64,000 bases of DNA from Marchantia polymorpha subsp. ruderalis (lineage: Eukaryota > Streptophyta > Marchantiopsida > Marchantiales > Marchantiaceae). Position numbers and translations under genes: made by a program. The notes beneath the pieces were generated by a model that worked only from the letters and a program-made list of their open reading frames with translations, did no database searches and was not told the DNA's origin. Where the stretch lies: contig AP031353.1 in NCBI GenBank assembly GCA_037833965.1, positions 26,104,501 to 26,168,500 of the forward strand, given 5' to 3'. The first letter of the stretch is position 1. The number at the start of each line of letters is the position of its first letter. This document shows positions 50,717 through 63,300 of this stretch, piece by piece.

Positions 50717-53700
50717 CTATGACAAAGCGTTGGGAGGCCTACGCATACTGAGCTCCTGCCTTACCCTCGGCACGCCTTCTAGATTGTAGTGAAGTTGCAG
50801 AAGCTCCTGCGCACACAATTTCCAGCCATTAGTGTCTGCCCCTGTAGGACAATGTAACCAAATTAGAAAAGCAAACACTCTTACAAGTCAGTACCTCTGC
50901 AGCAGCACGGGCTTTTTCTAGAATCTCGCCATCTTTCTCCAGCCGAGCAATGTGAAATTCAGGAAGATAACCTGATTGTTGTTTTCCTAATAAGTCTCCT
51001 GGTCCTCTTAGCTTCAAGTCAACCTCTGCAAGATAGAATCCATCCCTCGATGTTTCCAACATCTTCAGCCTTGCAAGAGATGAAGGTCTTGATCCCAACA
51101 ATATGCAGGAGGAATCCCTTGTACCTCGTCCCACACGACCCCTCAACTGATGCAGTTGGGCCATGCCATATCTTTCGGCATGCTCTATAACAATCATAGA
51201 TGCTTCGGGGATATCTATGCCAACCTCGATCACAGTGGTTGAAACCAGAACCTTCGTTTCTCCTGCTTTGAACCGTTCCATTGCCTCGTCCTTTTCATGA
51301 GAACGCATACGGCCATGAACAAGACCACACTTGTAATTCTCGAACTCAACTTCAAGGTTCTTGAACTCACTTTCTGCTGCTCGGACATCCGGTAACTCTT
51401 CCGATTCTTCTATCACAGGATAGACAACGAAGACGCGTCCTCCATTTTCAAGCTCTTCCCGTACTTTCTGATATCATGTAATACATGACACGTTAAAATA
51501 CTTCACCCCATGTACATGGTTTTTAATTTCGACCCAAATGTCAACTCATCGATTACTTAAACACTTGAGAAACTATCAGGATTACCTATACAACTCATTC
51601 AAAAGATAGAAACTGAGTAAGACTCTAAAACTAGGCTCGTCTAACCTCAATACCTTGTAAACTTCTTGGCGTCCCTTCTTATCTCCTAAAATAGCGTATG
51701 TTGCAGTCTCTGGTCGACCTGGAGGCAGCTCTGTAATCTGCCCAATTGTATAAGACGGTGAGAAATCGTAAGCCTAAGATGATAAAAGCACTCTTATTTT
51801 GAAAACTAATAGGGGGTCGTCAGACCCACATCTACATATTCTCCCTTTGGTACCAACATTTCCTGTTTAGTTACATCGGACAAATAAATTCTTCTCAGAT
51901 GACCTGTGATTTCAATCCTCAGAAGACAGGAGATATCCGGTTATGACATGACACTGCTGCAAGCGGAGATTGGACCTGATTCAAATACCTGACTCAGGGC
52001 CATATCTCCATGTAAAGCCAATGCCAATGTTCGAGGTATAGGGGTTGCAGACATTGCGAGAACATGAGGAGGCAATGTAGTGGATTTGGCTTCTCCTTCA
52101 GTTGTATCTGGCAGTTCAACGGCATCACGTACCTGCAGAATTGCATGCTCATTTTATTTCGTGTTAAAGACATAAAGCTGAATGATGCTAACTTCGGCGA
52201 TGTAAGAGGTCTTCTTTTTAGATATATATATTGAGCAGCATCTAGATGGAGAAACGAGACCCCTATTATAGATTTGCTCCAGACGCGTATACAGTGAATC
52301 GCAGAAACAATTGAACAGGAACTCTCAACGACACTGCATTCTCACCACCAAGCTCAGTAAGATGAACCTTTGCAGCATATACAAGTCACTTCAAACAGTT
52401 GAGATTGGTATATGCACCTTGCTATTAAGGCGTCCACGCTGAGCCACACCAAATCGGTGTTGCTCGTCTATAACTCCAAGCCTCAGTGCCGAAAATTTGA
52501 CACTGTCTGCAATCAGACTATGCGTGCCAACAGCCAAATCAATCTCACCATTTTCGAAACCCTGTAACAAACATTCAAAGAGTTAAAACATTTCACACAG
52601 AAAGCAGATAGTGTTACAGGTGACCAGCCCGACGTTATGAGCAGTTTGTCTGAAACCTCCAAAAATAAGAAAGCCAGAAAATTGCGGAAAGTGGTTATGT
52701 CGAGCCTTAAACTGTAGATCCTAGGGAAATCACACGAGAGAGTATTGTAGTTCAAAATTGTATAAATAATCAACGTCACAACGATGACACGCATTACACT
52801 TACACTTCTTATAACACGGGCTTTGCTTACGGGGGTCGATCCTGTAAGTAATGCTACACGAGGTCTTTCACTTTCATCTAATTTTTCTAACCAGGAAGAG
52901 ATCCTTTGGTAGTGCTGAACAGCTAAAAATTCTGTCGGCGCCATCAGAGCTCCCTGCAGTGTTGGACAGGTAAACTTGCTGTAAGATCAGCTCTAGTCAT
53001 TCTTATACGAGGTAATTACGCCTTCGTCTCTCACGGTATCTACTCAATTAGCATGAAAATATAAAATCCAGCGCTCTTCACAGCAAGAACGAGAAGAGAT
53101 TTCAAAAGCATGACCAAATTGGGACCAGTTCGAACTTTACAATCTACTACTAATTTCTGGGAACGAAACAAGATGAGGAAGAACCTGGTAGCCTGCATCA
53201 ACAACTTCTAAAAGTGCGAGAAATGCCACCACTGTTTTGCCGCATCCCACATCACCCTACAAAGAACCAAAGAGTTATTCTCAATTACGCTGCCAAGCAT
53301 TAACTAGAAGTTAGGACATTCCCAACGAAAAAGAAGATAAATTCTTGATGAGAATACGGAACGGCAGCTACGGACTCTCTCTTCGTCCAAGTACCTGCAA
53401 AAGTCGGCTCATTGGAACAGGTCTTTGTAGATCCCACATGATCTCCCCGGCTGCCCTTATTTGAGATTGAGTCAAAGTATATGGAAGAGATTTCACAAGC
53501 TTCAAAGTCAAGGGGGACCAGTTCTCCATGTTGAGAACTCCCGATTTGGATACCAGGGCCGGGTCAGCCATACCAGCAGCTGCAAGACATTTGCCGGCTA
53601 GTTCTTGCCTAGGTAGAAGCATTCCAAGCTGCAAGAAGTGCTCACTATAAGATCTCTATGTTCGAGACTCTCATGTATCCACCAATAAAGAAATTTAGAT

Positions 53701-56700
53701 GGAGACAAGACATTTTAGTTACAACACGGATTCGGTAACAATAAGAACACAACTTCATCCCATAAAGATAGCGTCTGCAATCTGTTCAAACACTTGACAA
53801 TATCCGCAGGAGTAATATCTACCTTTCAGTAAAGCAAAGAGGTTTAAGCTCCATATAAAAGGTTCAAACGTGAAATCTTACCTGTAAATAAAAAAACTCA
53901 TCAAAAACAAGCCTTTGGCGCGCTAATTCAGCGTCTCTTGCGTCTAGTGGAGAGTGGATGCCAACGTAAGCCTGTCATTCGCAGTTCGTGTCCGTCAACG
54001 TGAGACTTGATATACTGGCACGTGACTTCAACCTTGTTTCAAGAATTACCCCAGCGTAAATCCAACAACTGAAGAAAGATAGGTACTGAAATCACCTGCC
54101 GCAATTCCTGGACTTCCCATTTGTCGCGAAAATCTTCTGGAAGTGGGTCAACTTGTGCGGGTATAATCGGCAGAACTCTTTCACATTCCGATACAGCAGT
54201 ATTTATAGAACATCAGTTATCAGCTGATGGTCTTATCCAGGATCCAACCATACGTAAGAAGATAAGTCAAGAGAGCGTGCTGCACTACGTAACCATAAAG
54301 GAGGCCATGCGCAGATATCTTCAGTGATTTTGGAGTAAGCACGTATGCAAGTGACAAAAGTTTTAAACGGGTAGAAAATGCGTGAACAACTTGAAATCTT
54401 GTCGTTCTCTGTCCTGAATAATAAGGAATATAACCCTAAGCAATATAAAGTGCACCTACACTTACAAACAGCATGATTTTAAAATATACATCTAATATCA
54501 GACAGCATATAACTCATCCAAACTTGTAAAAGTGCGTACTTTGTGTTGCGTCTGTTTTTCTAAAACAGACGCAACACAAAAACCGATTCGTACGGGATAG
54601 AAGGTCCTCTCATCTTGACAACAAGTATGCTCTCGTATACAAATGTCTGAGCATGTATTCTTAATCCCCCCTTGCTCTACCTTCCAGCATTTATTTACCC
54701 AATCCTTCCCTTCTCATCAGCCTCTTCCAGCATTTATTTACTTAATCCTTCCCTCATCATCAGCCTAATCCAATTCGGTAAAACCAGAGGAGAGGAGTAT
54801 CATACCTATGAATGCAGAATTCAATAGTTTTAGACTGAAGACCACCTTTTGCAGAATAAACAGGGTACGGTTTTCCTCCCGGAATAGTTTCTGGTAAGCT
54901 CAACACACTTGCAGAGGTGTCCTTATCTTCATCCCAAAGCTCAAGATTGTATTCTCGAATCTCAAAATGACCAGGCTGCTGCAGTGCTTTCACCTGTAAC
55001 AAAAGCACTGCTGAGATAGAATCTCCAAGTATTTGTTTTTATCATCTACAAGCTCGCCTTCTTAGTCAAGCTTGTAGAATGATACAACTTGAACATCACA
55101 GTCTCAACCTCTCACGCTTTCATTCATTCATTCATTTCATCCGATGATTCGCTGGTCGTTAAAGGGGCGAATGAAGAGCATTGCTGTTGAGCATTACAAT
55201 CATATCGGTGGAAACTGAATAAGAGTCCACACAACATGAAGATAGATGTGGCACATAAAATGGATAAGGCGTCTCAAGAGGCCTTGCTACTGTTGCTGGC
55301 TCAGGTGAAGTAAGGCCTAGTAACTAGGTGTCAGGTTTCCCGGCTTTAAGATCCTAGGAACGCATACGCTCAAACTATTAGGCGATCACCTGAACTTTCA
55401 TGCCGTTATTTTTTAGTCATCAGATGAGCACAGTCTTCAAAAATCATGTACAAGTGAATCTGTTGGACGGAAGAAAGGGTAGACATCGCTAGAAGAATGA
55501 ACGGATGCTAACCTTGCCACAAACAGTGACTTGGGACGATACGGGGTACTTGTTTGCCATCGCATTAAGGAACCACGAGCTGGCATATCTTGAACCTCTG
55601 TAGAACTTCTTCAGATGCAAAAACACTATTTGCCCCGATCTTCCGTCACTGGATGGGCCTTCGATATTTTCTGACAATAGCTCCTCGTTGTTGGTCGAAT
55701 CCACTTCACTTCTAATGATTACTTCTGTCATTCCTAGACTGGGGCCCCGGGGCAGACCTCTGCAGTTAAGAAAGATATTACATTATTCCACAACCAACCC
55801 TGTAGGGTAGAAAATCAGTAGCGATGCTCGGAGTAAAAACATAGATGCACTTCTTGAATGACTTTCGTGTGTAAGCAACTAAGAGTTTAACCACACACAT
55901 CTCTACTTGCGAAAAACAAATTGTGAAAAGAAATAAAAAATGTAACTGTAGCAAAACAGGAAAAAACTAAAGTCACCAGACAAGCAAACGAGGATGTACA
56001 TTCGTAGCTCACTTTGATTGCACTATAGTTCCTACAAAACTTAGATGTTGCCCATCTTCCACTCTCTGTCCAGCCTCCTGAAAATTTCTATACATTCGCG
56101 GGTAATGTTGCAACAACATTCGCATCTGTTCACGAAACGAGACAAAACCTTTTAATAATCATCCAGGTTGCTGAAAGACTCAATATTTAATCTCTTTGAC
56201 CAAAGCTCCTCACGGGCCGTAAATTACCAGACCTGGACTGTGGAAACGGATCACTTTTGCTTCTAGCTCTCCCATGATCTAAGTACGACAAAGCTTATAT
56301 TAAAGAACCCAAAGAAATACAATATTGTTATATAGCGTCGAATACAGGTTACAAACAACAACGGATGGCAACGGATGGCAACGGGGTCAGGTTCAGACTG
56401 TCACCGTTACAAAACCGTTTTCCTCCAAACGGGACCGCAAGTAAGTCGACAAGCATTTTATCGAACTCATCGGCATGTCCAAACCCCAGGCGTCTTTGAG
56501 GCTGGGGCGCTTTGAAGACGTAACAGATTTCCCGTCTATCTTTAAAGAGGAGGCTGTTAGCTCTACTTTCGATTCCGGCGTAACGCTTCCATCAACAGCT
56601 ACTCTGGCAACATTTCTCTTGTCCTTCTTCACAGAGGCAACCTTTCTCCCTTTTGCAGGGACTGAACTCCTGGTTTCCGTTACGACATTCTTGACGTCAA

Positions 56701-58535
56701 CTACCTGTGAGCTGGAAACTGAGGTGCTTTGTCCTCCTAAGTTGAACAGCTCTATGGGCTGGCTACTCCCAAAAATGATGCCTGGATGTACAGGACTAAG
56801 AGGAGTTGGTAAAGTTTTCCCTTCAATCATCTGTTTCTTCCCTGTTTGGGATTCCTCTTTTTCAGAAGGAGAAGTGTATGATCTAACACCGTGCACCTTT
56901 CCGTCTTTCTTGTGGTCTTGAAGACCACGGCTGGCTTCGGTAGAAGCACAATCATGGTCAAGCAAATCTTGAAGATTCTCAAACCCGATACTTCGCGCAA
57001 CCTGTCGAGAGTGAAAGTTCAAATGGAGGTGAAATTAAATATAACGAGGTGCACGAGGTCAATCAATGCTCGTTCTTCCCTTCTAGCTTTCCCTTGACCA
57101 TAAAACTGAAGAGGACTGGATTGACTGCGTAGCTGTCTAGCAACCTGCCTAGTGTGGAGCACACTTCGTGCTTGCAAGTAGACATTCCCTGCTACTGAGA
57201 AGCGTCTACACAACAGATAAAAAGTGACTTTTAAAATTAACAACGAACGGAGTAGAAGCATACCCTATTCAATAGGATTATCCGATCTTCTTCCTCCATT
57301 TGATCATATTGCTTGGAATCCTGCGAGAGCTGTCGAAATACACCCGAACTTTCTGAGCTCGATTCGGCTTGAACGCTAACCTGCTCGAACAAGAAGTCGC
57401 CAAACCTGAGGAATTATGAACAGGATGTACATTATTTTCTCCACAGGCCTGCACAAAAGAGGAGAGAAAGATTGGAAGTATGCAAGAAGGATGAGAATGA
57501 AGAAGAACGGACAAAAACATTTGAAGCTGACGTGGAAAAAATCTGACGACCCGGCTGCAATAATCGATGGATAAGAAGCAAGAGAAGATGTTTGCAGACC
57601 AATTTCTCTAGGTAAATATACGATATTGAGCCATGAGGGGTGCATGACGTAACCACAGAGTGTTCTCATGCATTTACGAGTAGATACTTCCAACCTACTC
57701 CGTGAAATATTCAACGGGTGCACGATCCATACGAAACAGAATCAAGTGGGTACCGTTTATTTTTTCCTGTTACATTTGCAAACCCCCTCTGCGCTTCATA
57801 GATGATAGCTTTAACCAATCTTTCGGATGTCCCTCCCTGCAAACCAACAAATTGGCATCACTTTGAGGTCATACAGGCTCAACCGACGTACCGTTGACTA
57901 GACCTCCTCATCCGCACTACCAGCTCGATGAGCAGTTTCATCTCACAAGACATAATTTCCTTATGTTACTTGCACACTATTGTAAGCGTATATCTGATAC
58001 CGGCCAAACAATCGAAAATGCGTATCGTCTGTTTACTCGAAAGTCAAATTTCTTTCGTTACTTGCAGCGTACCTATCCTTGGTGTTAAAAAGGAAGGCAG
58101 TAAACAAGTCTGTAGAGTAGGCACATAGCGAGACCAGAGAAGATTCCAAAATATGGATCTCGAGTGTGCATGAGAACTGATTCTAGGGCTAATTGGGGGT
58201 TCAATTCATCTTTGTTAATTCCAATACCACCGCTCAGACGACGCGGCGTTGATTCATACCGAACTCTTCAAAACTTAATTACAGGGAACTAATATCTGTA
58301 AACGGAGCAACGTTCAAACCATTGTTCTAGTACAAGTTAAAACGAATTGCTTCTGCTGGATCGTCGATGACTTTGTTGCATTCTGTACGAGTCAATAATG
58401 CTAATAGTCTAAAACATACCAGTGGTTTTCTCTCGGACATACTCTGGGGATGGAGATCCGCAGAGCTGGCCTTCAATTTTGTAGTCACCACAGGTGATGT
58501 GAAAGTTACGTCTTTAGAGCCCTCTACACCACCTT
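50717..58535 (-). CDS. RECG: Organelle-type RecG DNA helicase, 17 exons, 5' end uncertain
   Basis: RecG remodels branched DNA. Plant RECG acts in mitochondria and chloroplasts to limit recombination between short repeats. Exons in transcript order: 58535-58420, 57836-57754, 57405-57264, 57001-56405, 56125-56013, 55759-55513, 54993-54806, 54177-54096, 53971-53882, 53628-53395, 53256-53185, 52953-52804, 52561-52418, 52132-51989, 51737-51654, 51467-50885, 50841-50717. All joins keep frame, giving 1063 codons. Counted from an in-frame ATG at 58440 the protein is 1032 residues: a wedge/OB region (about 282-463), Walker A GDVGCGKT (600-607), DEQH (705-708), SATPIPR (about 749), the STTVIEVG and QLRGRVGRG motifs, and the plant-type end ELSMRRPPNALS. 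The N-terminal parts IIYEAQRGFANV and LLNRVARSIGFENLQDLL match plant RECG as I recall it. The ATG at 58440 gives no obvious transit peptide, so an upstream first exon may exist. The last intron is only 43 bases. Confidence 0.92.
54540..54580. repeat. Perfect 19-bp hairpin, 3-nt loop, in a RecG intron
   Basis: The arm 54540-54558 is the exact reverse complement of 54562-54580, loop TCT. It lies inside the intron between RecG exons 54806 and 54177, so it would be transcribed. Confidence 0.92.
54681..54766. repeat. Tandem duplication, 43-bp unit x2, in a RecG intron
   Basis: The unit starting cttccagcatttattta at 54681 repeats at 54724 with a few differences. It is in the same intron as the hairpin at 54540. 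Confidence 0.8.
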
Positions 58536-59512
58536 CTGCACAGGCAGATCAGCTTATCAAATAAGCAGCATATCTTTTCATTTTCCGAACCCCGATTTGA
58601 TATTGATGCCTTTAGCAAGGGCAATGCGCAAAAAGGCTGGGCTTAGCAAGGCTTTTCTCACGCGACTGGACTTTAGTATGAACAAGTTCAATATATCTTG
58701 GACTCCAAATGGCATCCGTCCAGGAAAACAAGCACCGGGACGACAGAACACATTGCAAAACCAAGGACTTTAAATTGAAAAAAAAACCACTGTCTGGTCG
58801 TCTATGCCCCTTAATATGCAATTTGCGAGGTCCTAGGCCAAAATCCTCCCACTTCACTTCCCTGTCTGCGGTTCATGCTTGTGAGGGGCGTCCAGGACTC
58901 AGCGATGATATGAGTAACTTTCATTCCAGTCAGATAGTGCACAGATAATGCATATTCAAACCATCGAAGACATTTGACGTGTGATTTAGTAAGCACTATC
59001 TTTGCCTGAACCACAAAGATTCATTTCGCTCGTTGATAACTTCAGCCTGCATCTATGCCCTCACTACCAGGTGCATATAATCATTAATTGTGGTCATGCT
59101 TTGATGATGTTTCTAGGCACTACAACAGCGTAGTCAGTATCACTTGATCGAACGAGCATAATCAAGCTCCCATACACAGTAGTGCTCAGCAACACAGATA
59201 ATTTGATAGTACATAATAATCTAAGAATATAATCTAAGAAGTGGAAAGCAGAAGCGCTAAACCTCAGGTGAGAGCCATGAACACTACTAGAGAACGTATT
59301 CCAAAGGAACAAAGTGCAGAGATCATCAAGCAACAACAGTAATGTGTGGCACGTAGGACCATCTTGCAATGCATGACAGACACGCTAAGTACTCTGGTAA
59401 AGATAACATGTGAGCTAAAAAGTTCGCAGCCATACTTTAAAATCAAGGATGGTAATCCTCCTTGGCATTTTATTTTCGGTTTCTTTATGGAAAATTCAGC
59501 CCATTAGGTGCG
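58536..59512. other. Region between RecG and the upstream gene
   Basis: It probably contains the RecG promoter or first exon. A minus-strand ORF beginning MPFGVQDILNLFILKSSRV at about 58711 is Arg/Ser/Leu-rich like a transit peptide. No GT donor in it gives the phase needed to join exon 58535, so it is not placed in the gene model. Confidence 0.35.
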
Positions 59513-60686
59513 CTAAATCTGAACAAATCGAAGTGGGCATTCTGCTAAGCCAATGACCTGAGTGTATCCTGCTCCAGGTGATTCTATGCGTTGAAGAATC
59601 CACAGAATGGCTGACTTTGTGGTAGGGTCTTCGAGCGAAGGTCCCCAAAAAGATGCAAGAACTGAAGCTCCAAAAGGATCGAGGCTGGAAGTCGCACTGC
59701 TTGTCACATAAACAGGTGACAAGTTTTTGCGGGACAGCACTTGCACCATACTGAAGTGGAGTTTCAGTAGTGACGACAGAATTGAATCCTTTTGATAACC
59801 TAAGTACATCAAAACCTCCATGTCGGCAGTAGCGCGCTCGGCAGACAGGAGCTCCAGGTGAGGAGATGATCTTCACCATTTTTGTCAGCATGATTCGATG
59901 TCAACAGATTCAACCAAGTGCCATTTCTGCACGTGGAAAGTAGCCAGAGATTCAGTAACCAGAAAGTAGCATCATACGAACCTCCTTCAAGGCTACATTA
60001 CAAACTGGCATGTTCACGTTCTGCAGCTTCAGAGTATTAATTTATCTCCTTACGCCATGCTAGTAAACAGCTTGATATTTCTAGGCTAGTTCCCGGCATC
60101 AAAACCAGTTCACATTACAGAAACGATACAGAAGAGCATGACACTGAGATTTGTCTCACCTGGACAAACCAGAGAAGAAACTCTGAGCAGAGAAGCACAG
60201 CCGGCAACGCCAGACAGGTACATTCCCTATCCACCGAGTGATATCATTTGTCACCTTCTTTGGAATCGCCCTTTCCAGGAGGGTCTATCTTCAGAAACGA
60301 AAAAGGTTCTGTCGGCTCCTCCCTACAATAGAGACAATGTGAACAGAACAGATCAATTCTATTATGCTGATAACAGATGTTGTGGCCTAAACCATTGAAG
60401 AAGCCCAGAAAACAGCTCTTTAGTGCATAGACTGCACAGCTATGAAAAAGGGGTGTGGGAGCAACCTGACATAATTATAAAATCGTAAAATTTGCGTGAT
60501 TCGGGCATAATTCGCAAAAAAGAAAGAACTGAACCGATCCATTCAACGTGAAGGAGCTTGAAAAAATCGAAAAAAAAATATCACATACCCTGGATTCGAG
60601 CGAATGCACTGCCAAAGAAGTCTCCACGGACCGGGCAGATTCTTTCGAGGATCTCCTTCGAATAGTGCCTGCGAATGGGAGTCCAT
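59513..60686 (-). CDS. Small five-exon gene of unknown function
   Basis: The ATG at 60686 starts MDSHSQALFEGDPRKNLPGP. Exons joined by good splice words: 60686-60589 (donor GG|GTATGTGA), 60322-60255 (acceptor ctattgtag, product EEPTEPFSFLKIDPPGKGD), 60182-60160 (23 bases, FLLWFVQ), 60020-59982 (NVNMPVCNVALKE) and a last exon taken as 59851-59513. That gives 188 codons, and every phase agrees. The last exon (MEVLMYLGYQKDSILSSLLK onward) is the least sure: its acceptor (ctggag) is weak. A stronger acceptor (acgtgcag) upstream would instead end the protein after about 89 codons, at ...VESVDIESC. I recognise no domain. A 67-codon ORF with ATG at 61018 upstream on the same strand may be an upstream ORF. 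The gene lies head-to-tail with RecG, about 1 kb upstream of it. Confidence 0.5.
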
Positions 60687-63300
60687 CCTCAAGTTCAAAA
60701 GCCAAATGCACAAATCTCCAAATTCAAAGGTCGATCGGCAATCCAGCGACAGATTCGACACCTACGACACCGAAGCGGAAACAGAGCCGAGAAACGCGAA
60801 GCGAAGAGCCCGGACTAAAGAGAGAAGAAAAACGAAAAAACCTGAATCAAGTCCTCGAGGCGATCGTTGCAGCGATGAGGACGGGCAACTTTGCCCTCGG
60901 GATGCTTGTAAATCTGGCGTCCCAATCGTGCTTCGGCAAGGCGACGATCCTCTGGCTGCTCCTGGTCCTGCCTCAGAGTCTGCTCTAAGCCCGACGACGC
61001 CACATTCGTCTCTTCCATGGCAGACTAAACCCTACGCTCGCTCTTTCCCGACCTCTTTACTCTGGTCGCCCGCTCTTCCCCGGTCCTTTGTCCCCCACCC
61101 CCCAGTTCCACCGGTAAACAGCCCCGTACTGCGCTCTTGTCTTGTTCCTCTTTCTCGTACTAGAACTTTAGGTGACAGTCACTTTGATGGCAGGACGGGA
61201 GGCGACGGCACTCGCGAGCCACATGTTGCTGCTCCTCGTGATACTCTTCCCGTGAACGTGGTTATCACCTCCGTATACTTGTTCGCAGTTTCAGCTCGAA
61301 CCAGGTATGGAGCTCAGTTCTTCCATGCCATAGAACTTATGTGAACGAACGGCTCGCCAAAACTTTTCCAATCGTGTTTTGGCCCACTACATGCATGCAA
61401 GGTTTACCCTTATTGGTCTAAAAATAGTTTTAACATGTCTCAAATAGTCTACCAACACTTTTTTGTTAAAGTTACGTGTGTGAATATATATACATCAGAA
61501 TTCATATGTCAGTGTTTTTTTACTGATGTATGTATAAGGAATGTGAATTTTAAAATATTCACAACATATTCTAGAATACATTTTCATAGTTTAATTTCAC
61601 GAAACTACACTTTTTTAAATTGACATTGAAACTTGTTCGGATCATTATGTATGGATACAACAGTATATTTATTTATTTCTTTATATTTATATCCAAATCT
61701 GTTCAAATGTGACCATGTGTAATACCATTCCACTTAATTATTGCATTAAAAATAATTTGATCGTAATAATATATACAAAATATTCAGTTCAATCAAATAT
61801 GATGTCACGAGTCTGTAGAATAGACTACTCAAAGTTGGACCTTATACTAAACTTCGTTGTATAGAAGTTTCATCGATCTACTCTGTTATAAATCACGGCC
61901 TTCAGTTGTACTCGTGTCTCGGTCAGTTGTTATCGTTGTTCGAAACTAGAATATTGATTCATTTGTACCACTTCAAGGAACTACTCTTTGATGTCGTTCG
62001 GTGTGCATTTCCAGACATTCCAACTCCGGCGGAAGCGGACTGTTCTCTCAGGCACATTAGTGCGTTCACACGTTACATGACATGAACGTGGACGTTCCTT
62101 GGGCGTGAGCTGGACAGGACTGCCTGTACAGACTCTTTGGTTACAGACGGGTGCAAAGATGATGAGGAGACGCTCTACGTAGACATCTCAGGAGTTCCAG
62201 GTCTCGGCCCATGTGCTCACGACAATGATTTTCTACGACCAATCCTACGCGAACGCAGAACAGATAATCACTAATTACGAGAATGAAGTACCTCTCACTG
62301 ATGGCAAATATCAAGAAATGAGTTGTATGTGAGGTCACAATGATTTATATTGCAGTTCCCGAGTGACAATTCTTGCTCATTTCTTGGAATGCATCTCAAC
62401 ATGTGCATGCCCGTTCCACTCATCTCCTCAGTGATTGAAACCACTATTTATGCATCAATACAAACGTGATCATACTGCAATCAGCTCACCAACGTTGGAA
62501 ATAGCGTGACAGCGGAATATATGCAGTACCCGAGGACGAAAAGAAATCGCTCCTTTCTCTATCAACCGGTAACAATGTGCGTGCCGTGTCCTTCATCTGC
62601 ACTTTGATTTGGACAACAGTGCCTTTACATCGATACAAAGAGTACGATCATGCATGCAGCTCGACGACTTTTCAGCTACATCTTCACCGAAGACGAATCA
62701 AGAGAATTACATACGCTGGGACGGGAAGTGCATCATTCGCCCAGAAGGGGAGGGATTGGTCGCCAAACAAGAAATCGAATAATGCCACACGCAAAACTCT
62801 TGCACGAGAATCCAGAATTAGGTGGAAAAAAGCCAGCACCTTTCAATTTCAGTATTCCTTGCGTCAAATAGGGTTCTTGCCCGCATTACACGGCTGAGAA
62901 ACATCTGTACCGACCTACGGTATGCAGATCAAAACAAAATTCAGGCGGACCTGGGCCTCAGATATTCCGATTGGAGGTACAAAGGATTTAAACTTCGAAC
63001 AGCCTCGCTTCTCTCAGAAGTCTGAAAACTGATAGAGAATAAAGAAAGTTTACAATGCACGTGCGTCAAAGAACAAAAAATTCGGGTACAGAGGTCCACA
63101 GCCGCTGTGTATCGTACAGCATGCGGTTCAGTAAAGCTCGTCACACTCCTCCTCTTGCGCTCCGCTAGAAGTAGCACACACAAGATTTCTCTCAACAACC
63201 GTTGCTGGCATCACTCCCCTGAGTACTCCCCACTCCTTCTGCAGAGAAAAAATACAATCGCAAGTCCTCGTCGAATCGCGGCATTCCTCGACAATGAGCC
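60687..63300. other. Intergenic, with an A+T-rich block
   Basis: The GC-richer part at 60.7-61.3 kb is probably promoter and leader of the minus-strand gene starting at 60686. The part 61.4-61.8 kb is A+T-rich without a usable frame. From 62 kb on only short random-looking frames occur. The part just below 63301 would be the 3' UTR of the arabinogalactan peptide gene. Confidence 0.45.

Noticed and set aside
59496..59891. 131-codon minus-strand frame starting MLTKMVKIISS
   Set aside because: It overlaps the frame that joins in phase with the upstream exons of the small gene, and its Ser/Arg/His-rich product looks like a shadow.
60548..61344. Plus-strand frames of 146 and 246 codons
   Set aside because: They lie opposite the first exon and leader of the minus-strand gene at 60686, overlap each other, and are rich in Arg, Ser and Pro without motifs.
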